Shown here: positions 1-8,404 of the stretch, piece by piece | How the letters are laid out: the number at the start of each line of letters is the position of its first letter | How positions within the stretch are numbered: position 1 is the stretch's first letter | From: CAYXWM01 sp964468805 | Lineage (GTDB): Bacteria > Bacillota > Clostridia > Lachnospirales > WRBF01 | Length of the DNA stretch: 34,831 nt | Assembly: GCA_964468805.1 (NCBI GenBank) | Contig: CAYXWM010000027.1 | Coordinates: 1 to 34,831, forward strand | Reading direction: 5' to 3' | Notes under the pieces: model-generated | What the model was told of the DNA's origin: nothing | What the model saw: the letters and a program-made list of their open reading frames with translations, nothing else | The model's database searches: none | Made by a program: the position numbers and the translations under genes

Positions 1-954
1 ATAAAGAAATATCCTTTTTCAAGGTTTCTCGAAGGCGAACAAGCCAAAAATATGGTAGAAGAAGCCGTATCTACCATTAAAAACGGCCGAAGTTTCCTTT
101 CCGAACTTTTTGAATATATACCTATGGAAGGAAAAAGCGATACAGAAAAAAGAATGTTGCTGGAACGCCACATTATAAGTCCCGAATTTATGAAAAATAC
201 GAAAAACAAAGGTGTTTTGCTTCGAGACGATGAATCTGTATCCATTATGCTCAACGAAGAAGACCATATTCGTATACAAAGCATATTTGCCGCCGATAAA
301 ATAGACGAAGCCTGGCAATTGGCTGACAATATAGATAATCTCATAGAAGAAAGCATAGAATACGCTTTTGACAAAGACTACGGCTATCTGACCGCTTGCC
401 CCACAAATACAGGCACCGGACTTAGGGCATCTTTTATGCTCCATCTTCCCATACTGGAGCAAACCGGGCAGTTAAAAAATATCATGCAAGCACTAAGCAA
501 ATTCGGTATGACCGTCCGAGGAATTTACGGCGAAGGCACAGAGCCTTTAGGCTCCATATACCAAATTTCAAACCAAATCACCATTGGTAAAACAGAAGAA
601 GAAACAATAAATGCTTTAAAAAATGTAACAAACCAAATAATCGAAAAAGAAAACTTCTTGCGAGACCATGCATTTAACCTTAGAAAACTCGACCTTACAG
701 ACGAAATTTACCGTGCTTACGGAATATTAACCAACTGCAGAAAAATCAGTGCAAAAGAAGCCATGACTTTGCTGTCCGAAGTACGCTTGGGTTGCGTTGC
801 CGGTGTGTTGGATACCATAAAACCCAAATTGAATATTTATAATATTATGATGAATATTCAAGCCGGTAATCTTCAAAAAATCGTAGGCTACGAATTGGAT
901 GAAAAGGGCAGAGATGTGGCAAGAGCTGAGTACATTAGATCAAATTTATCTTAA
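1..954 (+). CDS. mcsB: Protein-arginine kinase McsB, 5'-truncated
   Basis: This is the 3' part of an McsB-type protein arginine kinase, a guanido-phosphotransferase that phosphorylates arginines on client proteins and marks them for ClpC-ClpP. The frame is open from base 1, before the first ATG at 52, and the upstream codons read like the family N-terminal region (KKYPFSRF), so the true start lies outside the window. Visible family motifs are the nucleotide-site stretch GTGLRASFMLHLP and the C-terminal block RAYGILTNCRKIS followed by EAMTLLSEVRLG. About 318 residues remain, against roughly 350-360 in complete members. clpC follows after 135 nt, the usual ctsR-mcsA-mcsB-clpC order, so the first two genes are expected just upstream of the window. 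Confidence 0.95.
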   Translation: MKKYPFSRFLEGEQAKNMVEEAVSTIKNGRSFLSELFEYIPMEGKSDTEKRMLLERHIISPEFMKNTKNKGVLLRDDESVSIMLNEEDHIRIQSIFAADKIDEAWQLADNIDNLIEESIEYAFDKDYGYLTACPTNTGTGLRASFMLHLPILEQTGQLKNIMQALSKFGMTVRGIYGEGTEPLGSIYQISNQITIGKTEEETINALKNVTNQIIEKENFLRDHAFNLRKLDLTDEIYRAYGILTNCRKISAKEAMTLLSEVRLGCVAGVLDTIKPKLNIYNIMMNIQAGNLQKIVGYELDEKGRDVARAEYIRSNLS

Positions 955-1013
955 ATAATTTAAAATACAGTTTAAATATTAGAAAGTTTCCTATACTCTA
1001 CAGATATAACCTT

Positions 1014-1044
1014 GGGGTTATTCCGGTACTATTCCCATAACCCC
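1014..1044 (+). other. Hairpin in the mcsB-clpC gap
   Basis: GGGGTTAT (1014-1021) pairs perfectly with ATAACCCC (1037-1044) around a 15-nt loop, 45 nt before the clpC start. No T-run follows, so it is not an intrinsic terminator. It may affect mRNA processing or stability; the function is unknown. Confidence 0.45.
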
Positions 1045-1089
1045 ATTCACAACAACAAATCGGATTTCATTAACGTTAGGAGGATACAT

Positions 1090-3528
1090 ATGCAAGGAAA
1101 ATTCACGCAAAAAGCTCGTGAAGCCATACAATCATCCCAACAATTCGCAGCACGTTACGGCCATAACTATGTGGGAACAGAACACTTGCTTATGGGTCTG
1201 TTGTCGGTTACGGAAGGTGTGGCATCGAGAGCCTTGAACAATCAAGGGGTAACCGAATATAAAGTTGAAGAAAAATTGCTTGAAATATCAGAATCACAAC
1301 CGTCCATAACCAATACGGACATGGATTTTACACCCAGAACCAAAAGAATTTTGGAGATGAGTTTGCAAGAAACCCTTAGAATGGGCACCGGTTATATAGG
1401 CACGGAACATCTCCTGTTGGCTTTGTTAAGAGAGCCGGACTGTATAGCTACCAGAATATTGCTTTCATTGAACGTTAATATTCAAAACCTTTTCGAAGAA
1501 ATTTTAAGTATGCTGGGCGAAGGCGAAAAATCTCCCACAGTTGCTCCCATGGGTAAACAATCAAAAGCAAAAACACCTACCAATACCCCTACCTTGGATA
1601 AATACAGCCGAGACTTTACCCAAATGGCAGACGAGCAAAAATTTGATCCCATTATTGGCAGGAATAACGAAATCGAACGTGTAATTCAGATCCTAAGCCG
1701 CCGAACCAAGAACAACCCCTGTCTTGTGGGCGACCCGGGTGTAGGTAAAACCGCAATTGCAGAAGGTTTGGCTCAAAAAATAATCAGCGGCGACGTACCC
1801 GAAACCCTAAAGGAAAAAAGGGTTATGGCTTTGGATCTTTCAGCTATGGTTGCCGGCAGTAAATACAGAGGCGAATTTGAAGAAAGAATCAAAAAGGTTT
1901 TGGGCGAAGTAAAAAGTTCTTCCAATATAATTCTTTTTATAGACGAGCTTCACACTATTATTGGTGCAGGTGCGGCAGAAGGAGCTATAGACGCCTCCAA
2001 TATTTTAAAACCGTCCCTTGCCAGAGGCGAGATTCAAGTAATCGGTGCAACCACTATGAACGAATATCGCAAGCACATTGAAAAAGATGCCGCTCTGGAA
2101 CGCCGTTTCCAACCGGTAAAAGTAGAAGAACCTGCCGAAGAAGAAGCCATTGAAATGCTCAAAGGTGTAAGGGACAAATACGAAGCTCATCACAGCGTAA
2201 AAATCACCGATGAAGCCATAGTTGCGGCAGTTCGTTTATCCGCCAGATATATAGCCGACCGTTTCCTGCCCGACAAAGCCATAGACTTGTTGGACGAAGC
2301 CGCTTCAAAGGTACGCTTGACCACCTTTACCGCTCCGCCCAATATTAAAGAGCTGGAAGAAAAGCTTACCGAGCTTGAAAAGGAAAAAGAATCGGCAATA
2401 AAAACCGAAGAATACGAAAAAGCAGGCAGAATAAAAAATAACCAAAACGAAATAAAGGCTCAATTGGAACAAGCAAAACAGCAATGGAGCGACAACAATA
2501 CAAGTACCACTCATATAGTTGACGAAGAACGCATAGCGGAAATTGTTGCCGGCTGGACGGGAATACCGGTTAAAAGCATACAGGAAGAAGAAAGCCAACG
2601 CCTTATGAATATGGAACAAATTCTCCATAACCGCGTAATCGGTCAGCACGAAGCCGTTAAGGCAGTCTCCAAAGCCATACGCAGAGGTCGTGTTGGTCTT
2701 AAAAATCCCAGACGACCCATTGGTTCCTTTTTATTCTTGGGACCCACCGGTGTAGGTAAGACAGAATTGTCCAAGGCTCTGTCCGAAGTGCTCTTTGGCA
2801 ACGAGGATTCCATTATTCGCATAGATATGTCCGAGTATATGGAGAAACATTCTGTTTCCAAGCTTATCGGTTCGCCTCCGGGTTATGTGGGTTATGACGA
2901 CGGCGGTCATGTAAGCGAAAAAGTACGCCGCAAGCCCTATTCCGTTGTTTTATTCGACGAAATAGAAAAAGCTCATCCCGACGTATTCAATATCTTACTC
3001 CAAATACTTGAAGACGGTCATATTACAGATTCACAGGGGCACAGAGTAGACTTTAAAAATACCGTCCTTATTATGACCTCCAACGCCGGAGCAAGAAACA
3101 TCATCGCTCCCAAAAAACTGGGCTTCGTTTCAGAAGAGGACAGCCAAAAGACTTACGAAGACATGAAACGCGGGGTTATGGAAGAGGTAAAAAATATCTT
3201 CAGACCCGAATTTCTCAATCGTATAGACGACATTATCGTATTCCATCCCCTTGATAAAGAGGACGTTAAAGAAATCGTAAAATTAATGTCCAAAGAAGTG
3301 GTGGAACGTGTTAAATCCGCAATGAATATAGAAATAGAATTAACAGACAGCATCATAGAATTTATCTCCAAAGAAGGCTTCGACAAATCCTTTGGTGCAA
3401 GGCCCTTGCGTCGTGCAATACAAAACAAAATCGAGGATCAACTTGCCGAAAGCATACTTGAAGGTAAGGTTAAATCCGGCGATAAAGTAAAGGTCGATTA
3501 TGACGGAGACAAAGTAAGTATTTCTTGA
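1090..3528 (+). CDS. clpC: AAA+ unfoldase ClpC (ATPase subunit of Clp protease)
   Basis: Class I Hsp100 unfoldase that loads substrates, including arginine-phosphorylated ones, into ClpP. The start is ATG 1090, preceded by a strong AGGAGG-like site; the in-frame codons upstream to 1012 have no ribosome site. Domain order in the 812-residue protein: N-terminal double Clp-N repeat (about 1-145), first AAA+ module with Walker A GDPGVGKTAIAEGL and Walker B ILFIDELHTIIGAG, a middle UVR-like stretch (EEYEKAGRIKNNQNEIKAQL), second AAA+ module with Walker A GPTGVGKTELSKAL and VVLFDEIEKAH, then the D2-small domain. Length and motifs fit ClpC, not ClpB or ClpE. It is downstream of mcsB in the stress operon and ends before a terminator at 3636. 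Confidence 0.97.
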   Translation: MQGKFTQKAREAIQSSQQFAARYGHNYVGTEHLLMGLLSVTEGVASRALNNQGVTEYKVEEKLLEISESQPSITNTDMDFTPRTKRILEMSLQETLRMGTGYIGTEHLLLALLREPDCIATRILLSLNVNIQNLFEEILSMLGEGEKSPTVAPMGKQSKAKTPTNTPTLDKYSRDFTQMADEQKFDPIIGRNNEIERVIQILSRRTKNNPCLVGDPGVGKTAIAEGLAQKIISGDVPETLKEKRVMALDLSAMVAGSKYRGEFEERIKKVLGEVKSSSNIILFIDELHTIIGAGAAEGAIDASNILKPSLARGEIQVIGATTMNEYRKHIEKDAALERRFQPVKVEEPAEEEAIEMLKGVRDKYEAHHSVKITDEAIVAAVRLSARYIADRFLPDKAIDLLDEAASKVRLTTFTAPPNIKELEEKLTELEKEKESAIKTEEYEKAGRIKNNQNEIKAQLEQAKQQWSDNNTSTTHIVDEERIAEIVAGWTGIPVKSIQEEESQRLMNMEQILHNRVIGQHEAVKAVSKAIRRGRVGLKNPRRPIGSFLFLGPTGVGKTELSKALSEVLFGNEDSIIRIDMSEYMEKHSVSKLIGSPPGYVGYDDGGHVSEKVRRKPYSVVLFDEIEKAHPDVFNILLQILEDGHITDSQGHRVDFKNTVLIMTSNAGARNIIAPKKLGFVSEEDSQKTYEDMKRGVMEEVKNIFRPEFLNRIDDIIVFHPLDKEDVKEIVKLMSKEVVERVKSAMNIEIELTDSIIEFISKEGFDKSFGARPLRRAIQNKIEDQLAESILEGKVKSGDKVKVDYDGDKVSIS

Positions 3529-3540
3529 TATTTACCGGTT

Positions 3541-3634
3541 CGATTTTAAACAGAGGACAAAAATACTTGATTTTTTCCAACGGTTCAAGGAAAAAAAATT
3601 ATTTTTGTCCTTCAACCTATATTGAATTCAGTAC
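3541..3634. repeat. Palindromic MITE-like repeat, family 1, copy 1
   Basis: A roughly 94-bp near-palindrome. AGGACAAAAATA pairs with TATTTTTGTCCT; inside these, TTTTTTCC pairs with GGAAAAAA around an AACGGTTCAA loop. It matches copies at 25022, 25929 and 31747 and, more distantly, 8405. The outer ends of this copy (TTCGATTTTAAA and TTGAATTCAGTA) are more degraded than the ATTCCA/TGGAAT ends of the other copies. It lies directly after clpC. It has no coding capacity. Confidence 0.8.
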
Positions 3635-3635
3635 A

Positions 3636-3672
3636 AAAAAGGGATGAAATTAAATCTTCATCCCTTTTTCTT
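3636..3672 (+). terminator. Rho-independent terminator after clpC
   Basis: AAAAAGGGATGAA (3636-3648) pairs with TTCATCCCTTTTT (3657-3669) around an 8-nt loop, followed by a T-rich tail. It ends the mcsB-clpC transcript about 110 nt after the stop codon. Its symmetric A/T flanks would also allow it to work on the other strand. Confidence 0.85.
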
Positions 3673-3762
3673 GTTTTATTAAATAAAATTCACTCTTATA
3701 CAAGTTAATGTTCGTTAATTTATAATGCTGTTTAAAACAGACCGGCTTCTTTCCCAAGAAAC

Positions 3763-3791
3763 TTGACAGGATAAGCGTTTTGAGTTAGAAT
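3763..3791 (+). promoter_or_regulatory. Sigma-A promoter of selC
   Basis: TTGACA (3763-3768), a 17-nt spacer and TAGAAT (3786-3791). The predicted start, near 3798, is about 14 nt before the tRNA 5' end, so selC looks like a single-gene transcription unit with its own strong promoter. Confidence 0.75.
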
Positions 3792-3811
3792 AACGGTAGA
3801 TTATTGAATAT

Positions 3812-3908
3812 GGGGGTAGATGGGTTCTGGTGTTCCCTCCGGTCTTCAAAACCGGTAAGAGCAGTGAAGAGCTGCTTAGGTGGGTTCGATTCCCACATAC
3901 TCCCGCCA
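3812..3908 (+). tRNA. selC: Selenocysteine tRNA, anticodon UCA
   Basis: A 97-nt tRNA with an encoded CCA end (3906-3908). The anticodon stem CCGGT/ACCGG (3839-3843, 3851-3855) encloses the loop CTTCAAA with anticodon TCA at 3846-3848. The T arm is GTGGG-TTCGATT-CCCAC (3880-3896). The long variable arm, with AGCAG/CTGCT pairing, and an extended acceptor stem (GGGGGTA against ATACTCCC, with a G-A mismatch at the eighth position) are the hallmarks of bacterial tRNA-Sec. It is charged with serine, converted by SelA using selenophosphate from SelD, and delivered by SelB. All three of those genes lie at 14-19 kb in this window. Confidence 0.95.
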
Positions 3909-3921
3909 GATTTAAAATCAT

Positions 3922-3948
3922 GTGAAGCTTAAGCTTTACTTTTTTTTT
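3922..3948 (+). terminator. Rho-independent terminator of selC
   Basis: GTGAAGC (3922-3928) pairs with GCTTTAC (3933-3939), including one G-U pair, around a TTAA loop, followed by nine T's (3940-3948). It begins 14 nt after the tRNA CCA. It overlaps the last codons of mobA on the opposite strand, so the same bases encode the MobA C-terminus and stop selC transcription. Confidence 0.7.
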
Positions 3949-4522
3949 GCTCAATATACCTTTTATAGTCTTCGGGCGTGTTAATATTCAGAAGCGAACC
4001 TTCTTGCTCCTCCGGCCGGTACAACGCACATTCGTATTTGTCCAAAAACCGAAATACCGGAGCCGGCTTATGTTGTATCAGTTCATATATCTCTTTATAA
4101 ACACGGGTGGGATAAATTCCTATCAAAGGCTGAATTTTAGAGTTTTGGCTTAATAATGTAATAGGCTTGTTATGTGTTTGATGAAATTTTATCATAGCGG
4201 AAACTGTATTATTATCCAAATGGGGTGCGTCAACGCTAACCACAAAGCAAAGCTCGCTTTTGGCTGCCTTAAACCCCGAATACATACCGCCCAAAGGGCC
4301 TCTTTGCTCCAATTCGTCCTTAACAAAGACTGTCCCCGGTTCGTTACAGGGGTAGCCGGAAACGATAATCTCTCCAAAACCCAATTTTCTCGCCTTTCCC
4401 GTCAGAGTTTCCAGAAAAGTTTTACCCTCAAAATCCAACTCTGCCTTTTGGGTTTCCATTCTGCTGCTCTTACCCCCGGCCAAAACCAAAAAAGACATTT
4501 GATTAACTTCCATACCTTCCAT
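3929..4522 (-). CDS. mobA: Molybdenum cofactor guanylyltransferase MobA
   Basis: Transfers GMP from GTP to molybdopterin to make the MGD form of the cofactor required by formate dehydrogenase H. The N-terminus has the family nucleotide-binding signature LVLAGGKSSRM, followed by a conserved lysine (QKAELDFEG). Further family blocks are RGPLGGMYSGF and a metal-site DAPHLD (VVSVDAPHLD). At about 197 residues it is of normal MobA length. The start could be ATG 4522 or ATG 4513, with AGAGG upstream, or ATG 4498 (MSFLVLAGG). It converges on selC and stands apart from the other Mo genes at 18.7-24.6 kb, but next to the enzyme that uses its product. Confidence 0.9.
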   Translation of the reverse strand: MEGMEVNQMSFLVLAGGKSSRMETQKAELDFEGKTFLETLTGKARKLGFGEIIVSGYPCNEPGTVFVKDELEQRGPLGGMYSGFKAAKSELCFVVSVDAPHLDNNTVSAMIKFHQTHNKPITLLSQNSKIQPLIGIYPTRVYKEIYELIQHKPAPVFRFLDKYECALYRPEEQEGSLLNINTPEDYKRYIEQKKSKA

Positions 4523-5118
4523 ACCCTAACCTCTTTAACATGAAATAGGCGATGAGCAAAGCATTATTTAAGTATGACAGAACTCCCGCAAAATTAATTA
4601 ATTATAAGACCCTAAGTCCTATCAAGTCAATAGACTTTTAAAACCCATGTGCGATAACTTTGAGCCGAAATACACCTTTTGCGGAAGCTGTTAAAATCAG
4701 ACCTATGGCATTTTTATACGGAAAGTTTTACATAACTTAAAAACCAAAGCATTTAAGCACTTTTCAGCCACTGTAAGATTTGTTTTTTAAATCGGGAAAC
4801 ATAGTGAAAAATTTATCAAAAATACACAAATGAATTTTTACTTCTCAACATCAATGATAAAGAGTAAACTTTCAAAAGTATATACTCTTTATATATTGTT
4901 ATCAATTTAACCAATGTTATGTATACTAAAACCGGTAATTATTTTAACATAATTATCATGGTTTGTTATTTTCCCGGCAATTATGTTAAATAAAGCTATG
5001 CAAAATTGACAAAGTCATCGGCATGATAAAATTTTAACCAATTATCCGAAATTGTTAACAAAATATTAACATTATGTAATCGTTAAATTAGTAATTTATT
5101 TAACAATCCATATATGGG
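4523..5118. other. Gene-free AT-rich region upstream of the fdhF promoter
   Basis: No credible open frame occurs on either strand. The stretch at 4660-4810 has GC-richer blocks (GAGCCG, GCGGAAGC, GACCTATGG, AGCCACTG) that could belong to a folded RNA, but no riboswitch class could be matched with confidence. From about 4880 to 5110 the sequence is rich in TTAAC/GTTAA words and contains a 12-bp inverted repeat, listed separately. The mobA promoter, reading leftwards, should also lie here but no convincing pair of boxes was found. Confidence 0.5.
4943..4990. promoter_or_regulatory. 12-bp inverted repeat upstream of the fdhF promoter (candidate operator)
   Basis: TTTAACATAATT (4943-4954) is repeated as its exact reverse complement AATTATGTTAAA (4979-4990) with 24 nt between. 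Related half-site words recur nearby: ATATTAACATTATG at about 5067-5080, and TTATGTAATTTAACC at about 5224-5238. It ends 128 nt before the -35 box at 5119. This suggests a DNA-binding regulator acting from upstream; its identity is unknown. Confidence 0.45.
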
Positions 5119-5147
5119 TTGACATATACGTAGTAAATTATTATAAT
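5119..5147 (+). promoter_or_regulatory. Perfect-consensus sigma-A promoter of the HDCR cluster
   Basis: TTGACA (5119-5124), exactly 17 nt, then TATAAT (5142-5147). The predicted start is near 5154, leaving a leader of about 460 nt before fdhF. A promoter of this strength suggests that control acts through an upstream operator or through the leader RNA. Confidence 0.8.
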
Positions 5148-5371
5148 TTATATTGTATATTTTATATACAGTAACCAAATAACCTTCCAAACTTTAACAA
5201 TATGAACAGTCCGCTCTTAGTAATTATGTAATTTAACCAAAGGCGGATTTTTCATAGGGACATTAACTTGGAGCCTATTGTTAAACTGTTGATGATGCCA
5301 ATGGTATTATGATTTTTACTGTTTTTCAAGAAATACAGAAAAAAATACAACATACATAATGTGTACCCAGG

Positions 5372-5437
5372 GTCTGTTTACAGCATTATTACTCAAACAG
5401 ACATAAGGCAAACGCCTATGAATCATAGCATTTTTTC
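5372..5437 (+). promoter_or_regulatory. Tandem hairpins with T-run in the fdhF leader
   Basis: GTCTGTTT (5372-5379) pairs perfectly with AAACAGAC (5395-5402). Next come a small AGGC-AAAC-GCCT hairpin (5405-5416) and the 13-bp palindrome CTATGAATCATAG (5416-5428), followed at once by CATTTTTTC. The arrangement could act as an attenuator, or the palindrome could be a protein site. Nothing here proves which. Confidence 0.4.
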
Positions 5438-5462
5438 TATATATATCAAGAAACAGTATTAA

Positions 5463-5556
5463 TGGAGTTTTTCCGCAATTAGGCAGTGGATTCCCGTACA
5501 TATAAAACACCGGGAAACATTATGTACTTTTGGTAACTTGCCGGAAAATTTTCCTC
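5463..5556 (+). promoter_or_regulatory. Structured RNA in the fdhF leader (candidate riboswitch or pseudoknot)
   Basis: A closing stem TTTTCCGCAA (5469-5478) pairs with TTGCCGGAAAA (5538-5548), with a single bulged C and an outer GGAG/TTCC extension. Inside, TTCCCG (5491-5496) pairs with CGGGAA (5511-5516), and the adjacent TACAT (5497-5501) pairs with ATGTA (5522-5526). The two inner helices interleave, so they either exclude each other or form a compact pseudoknot. The element ends about 45 nt before the fdhF AGGAGG site. By function a Mo/W-cofactor or formate-related sensor would make sense, but no known class could be matched by eye. Confidence 0.45.
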
Positions 5557-5613
5557 ATAAGTATACCGTTGAATCATCAAAATACAATAAGCCCCGGAAA
5601 AGGAGGACGATTG

Positions 5614-7791
5614 ATGGGCACAAAACAAGTTTTGACAACTTGCCCTTACTGCGGTGCCGGATGCCAACTTTATCTTAACGTTGAAAACGATAAAATTGTC
5701 AGTGCAACCCCGGCAAACGGCAGAACCAACGAAGGCAACCTTTGCCTTAAAGGTCATTACGGTTGGGATTTCTTAAACGACCCCCAAATTTTGACCAAAA
5801 GACTTACCAAGCCCATGATTCGCAAAGACGGCGTTTTAACAGAAGTAGAATGGGATGAAGCCGTTAAATACACTGCAAAACGTCTGAGCGAAATCAAGAA
5901 GAAATTCGGTGCCGATTCCATTATGGGTACCGGCTCTGCCCGCGGACCGGGTAACGAAGCCAACTATATCATGCAAAAATTTATGCGTGCATGTATAGGT
6001 ACCAACAATGTGGACCACTGCGCCCGTGTTTGACACGCTCCATCAGTAGCGGGTCTACTGTATTCATTGGGAAGCGGTGCAATGTCCATGAGTCTGCCGG
6101 AAATTGAGGATGCGAAGCTTCTGTTTATATTCGGTTATAACGGAGCCGACTCTCATCCCATCGTTGCCGCCAGAATCGTAAAGGCAAAACAAAAAGGCGC
6201 AAAAATTATCGTTTGTGACCCCAGAGTTACGGAGTCCGCAAGGATTGCGGATATACATCTCCAACTCAAAGGCGGTTCAAACATGGCATTGGTCAATGCC
6301 ATTGGAAACGTTATTATTTCAGAAGGTCTTCAAGACCAAAAATTTATTGATGACAATACTCTTAACTTTGAAGAATACAAACAAATCGTTGAAAAATATA
6401 CACCCGAATATGCGGAAACCATTTGTAAAGTTCCGGCTGACGTAATTCGGGAAGCAGCAAGAGCCTATGCAAAATCCGAAACATCCATGATACTTTACGG
6501 CATGGGCGTTTGCCAGTTTGCTCAGGCTGTAGACGTGGTTAAAGGTCTTGCAAGTCTTGCTCTTATGACCGGTAACTTCGGTAAACCCAATTGCGGTATC
6601 GGACCGGTACGCGGTCAAAACAACGTACAGGGAGCCTGTGACATGGGTGCCTTGCCCAACTGTTATCCCGGTTATCAAAACGTAACCGACGATGCTGTCA
6701 GGGAAAAATTCGAAAAGGCTTGGGGAGTTCCCTTGTCCGACAAGGTAGGTAGCCCCATAACTCACGTTCCTCGCCGTGTACTTGAAGAAAAAGACGAAAA
6801 CAAAAAAATCCATGCTTACTATATCTTCGGCGAAGACCCGGCTCAATCTGACCCGGACCTTCACGAAATCAGAGAAACTCTTGACAAAATTGACTTTGTC
6901 ATTGTTCAAGACATATACATGAACAAAACCGCTTTACACGCAGACGTAATTCTGCCCTCCACCTCTTGGGGCGAACACGAAGGCATTTATTCCTGTGCCG
7001 ATCGCGGCTTCCAAAGAGTACGCAAAGCAGTGGAACCCAAAGGTGATGTAAAGACCGACTGGGAAATCATCTGCGAAATTTCCACAGCCATGGGTTATCC
7101 CATGAAATACAACAATACCAAAGAAATTTGGGACGAAATGCGTAGTCTTACGCCTTCTTTCAAGGGTGCAACCTACGAAAAAATCGAAGAACAAGGCTGT
7201 GTACAATGGCCTTGCCGTGATGAATCCCCGGAAGACAAGGGTACAAAATATCTCCATAAGGACGGTAAATTTGCCACAGCAAACGGCAAAGCCAATTTCT
7301 TTGCCGCCGAATGGCGTCCTCCTTGTGAAACTGAAAATGACCAATATCCCTTTACCTTATCAACAGTAAGAGAAGTAGGTCACTATTCCGTTCGTACCAT
7401 GACCGGCAACTGCCGTGCCTTGTCTAAACTCGAAGATGAACCCGGCTGGATTCAAATGAACCCCGAAGATTGCGAAAAACTGGGCGTGAAACACGGCGAA
7501 CTTATAAAGGTTGTTTCCAAACGCGGAAGCACTATTACGAGAGTTATGCCTACAGAACGTGTTAAGCAAGGTGCTACATATATGACCTATCAATGGTGGA
7601 TAGGTGCCTGCAACGAGCTTACCACAGCTTATTTGGATCCGATAAGTAACACTCCGGAATATAAATACTGTGCCGTAAGGCTTGAAAAACTCCAAGACCA
7701 AGCTTGGGCAGAGAAATATGTCAAGGAATCTTACGAGGAAATCAAGAAAAACATGGGCATTAAAAAGAACAAAGGGGGTGTAGAAGTATGA
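5614..7791 (+). CDS. fdhF: Formate dehydrogenase H, selenocysteine-containing catalytic subunit
   Basis: Catalytic Mo/W-bis-MGD subunit interconverting formate and CO2. Start ATG 5614 has AGGAGG 7 nt upstream. The frame is interrupted by UGA 6031-6033, which is read as Sec140, the same position and context (CARV-Sec-HAPSVAG) as E. coli FdhF Sec140. The [4Fe-4S] ligands are Cys10, Cys13, Cys17 and Cys44, with Lys46 next to the cluster. Later family blocks include VRGQNNVQGACDMGALP, STSWGEHEG and YQWWIGACNEL. With Sec the protein is 725 residues, against 715 in E. coli. The last codons overlap hycB as ATGA, so the same gene uses UGA as Sec and as stop. The neighbours (hycB, fdhD, hycB, hydA2) point to an HDCR, in which this subunit reduces CO2 with electrons from H2. 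Confidence 0.97.
6031..6060 (+). promoter_or_regulatory. Bacterial SECIS hairpin of fdhF with Sec UGA codon
   Basis: UGA at 6031-6033 is followed after 10 nt by CAGTAG (6044-6049), loop CGGGT (6050-6054) and CTACTG (6055-6060). The loop starts 16 nt after the UGA and carries the GGU type of SelB recognition bases. The layout matches the selD element in this window. Confidence 0.9.
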
Positions 7792-8318
7792 CTCGCTTTG
7801 TAAAAGGTAATCCGGACTTATGCATAGGTTGCAGAACCTGTATGATCGGATGCGTTGTTGCACATGAGGGCACCAAAATCTTCTACATGGATCCCGAAGA
7901 ATATGTTTTTAATCCCAAACTTGATATAGTTAAAACCCTTACTATTTCAGTTCCGGTACAATGCAAGCACTGCGAAAATGCCGCTTGTATGAACGCTTGT
8001 CCTACGGCTGCCATTTCAAAATACGAGGATGCAGTAATTATTAATACAGACAAATGCATCGGTTGCAAAACCTGTATGATAGCCTGTCCCTACGGTGCCA
8101 TTGATATGGTTGCCTCAAGCAAGGGCGAAAAACAAGCCGATAACAGCGATCGCATAGTTGCCAACAAATGTGACCTTTGCAAGGGTGTTGAAGGCGGCCC
8201 TGCCTGTGTTAAAGTATGCCCAACCTCATGCTTAACTCTGGTTACGGAAGAAGCCATTCAAAACTCCGTTGCAAGCAAACGTACCGCAGCGGCGATTTCT
8301 TTATCTCAACTGAAATAA
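7788..8318 (+). CDS. hycB: HycB-type polyferredoxin subunit of HDCR (first copy)
   Basis: A 176-residue electron-transfer subunit with four [4Fe-4S] clusters, expected to carry electrons between the formate dehydrogenase and the hydrogenase. The cysteine groups in order are CIGCRTCMIGC near residue 12, CKHCENAACMNAC near 64, CIGCKTCMIAC near 90, and CDLC followed by CVKVCP near the C-terminus. This is the HydN/HycB pattern. The start ATG overlaps the fdhF stop (ATGA), implying coupled translation. After the last cluster an alanine-rich tail of about 20 residues could be the helix that links HDCR subunits into filaments; that is inference from the A. woodii and Thermoanaerobacter kivui complexes. 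A terminator-like hairpin follows at 8343. Confidence 0.92.
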   Translation: MTRFVKGNPDLCIGCRTCMIGCVVAHEGTKIFYMDPEEYVFNPKLDIVKTLTISVPVQCKHCENAACMNACPTAAISKYEDAVIINTDKCIGCKTCMIACPYGAIDMVASSKGEKQADNSDRIVANKCDLCKGVEGGPACVKVCPTSCLTLVTEEAIQNSVASKRTAAAISLSQLK

Positions 8319-8342
8319 TTCAAATAATATGGTTTTACATCT

Positions 8343-8377
8343 TTGAGGAAACTTCCAAAAAGTTTCCTCAACTTTTA
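8343..8377 (+). terminator. Terminator-like hairpin after fdhF-hycB
   Basis: TTGAGGAAACTT (8343-8354) pairs perfectly over 12 bp with AAGTTTCCTCAA (8360-8371) around a 5-nt loop, followed by CTTTTA. The T-run is short, so termination may be partial and allow some read-through to fdhD. Confidence 0.65.
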
Positions 8378-8404
8378 TACCGGTGACGGTATTGATTATT
8401 ACTC

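Noticed and set aside
1012..1089. N-terminal extension of ClpC from 1012
   Set aside because: It would start inside a hairpin without a ribosome site, while ATG 1090 has a strong site and the family N-terminus.
4750..4810. AGCCACTG...GGGAA resembling part of a cobalamin riboswitch
   Set aside because: The AGCCAGGAGACCTGCC box and the other conserved blocks are absent, and no cobalamin gene is near.
5530..7791. fdhF as two separate genes or a broken pseudogene
   Set aside because: The interruption is a UGA at the Sec140 position, followed by a SECIS hairpin, with Sec machinery nearby.
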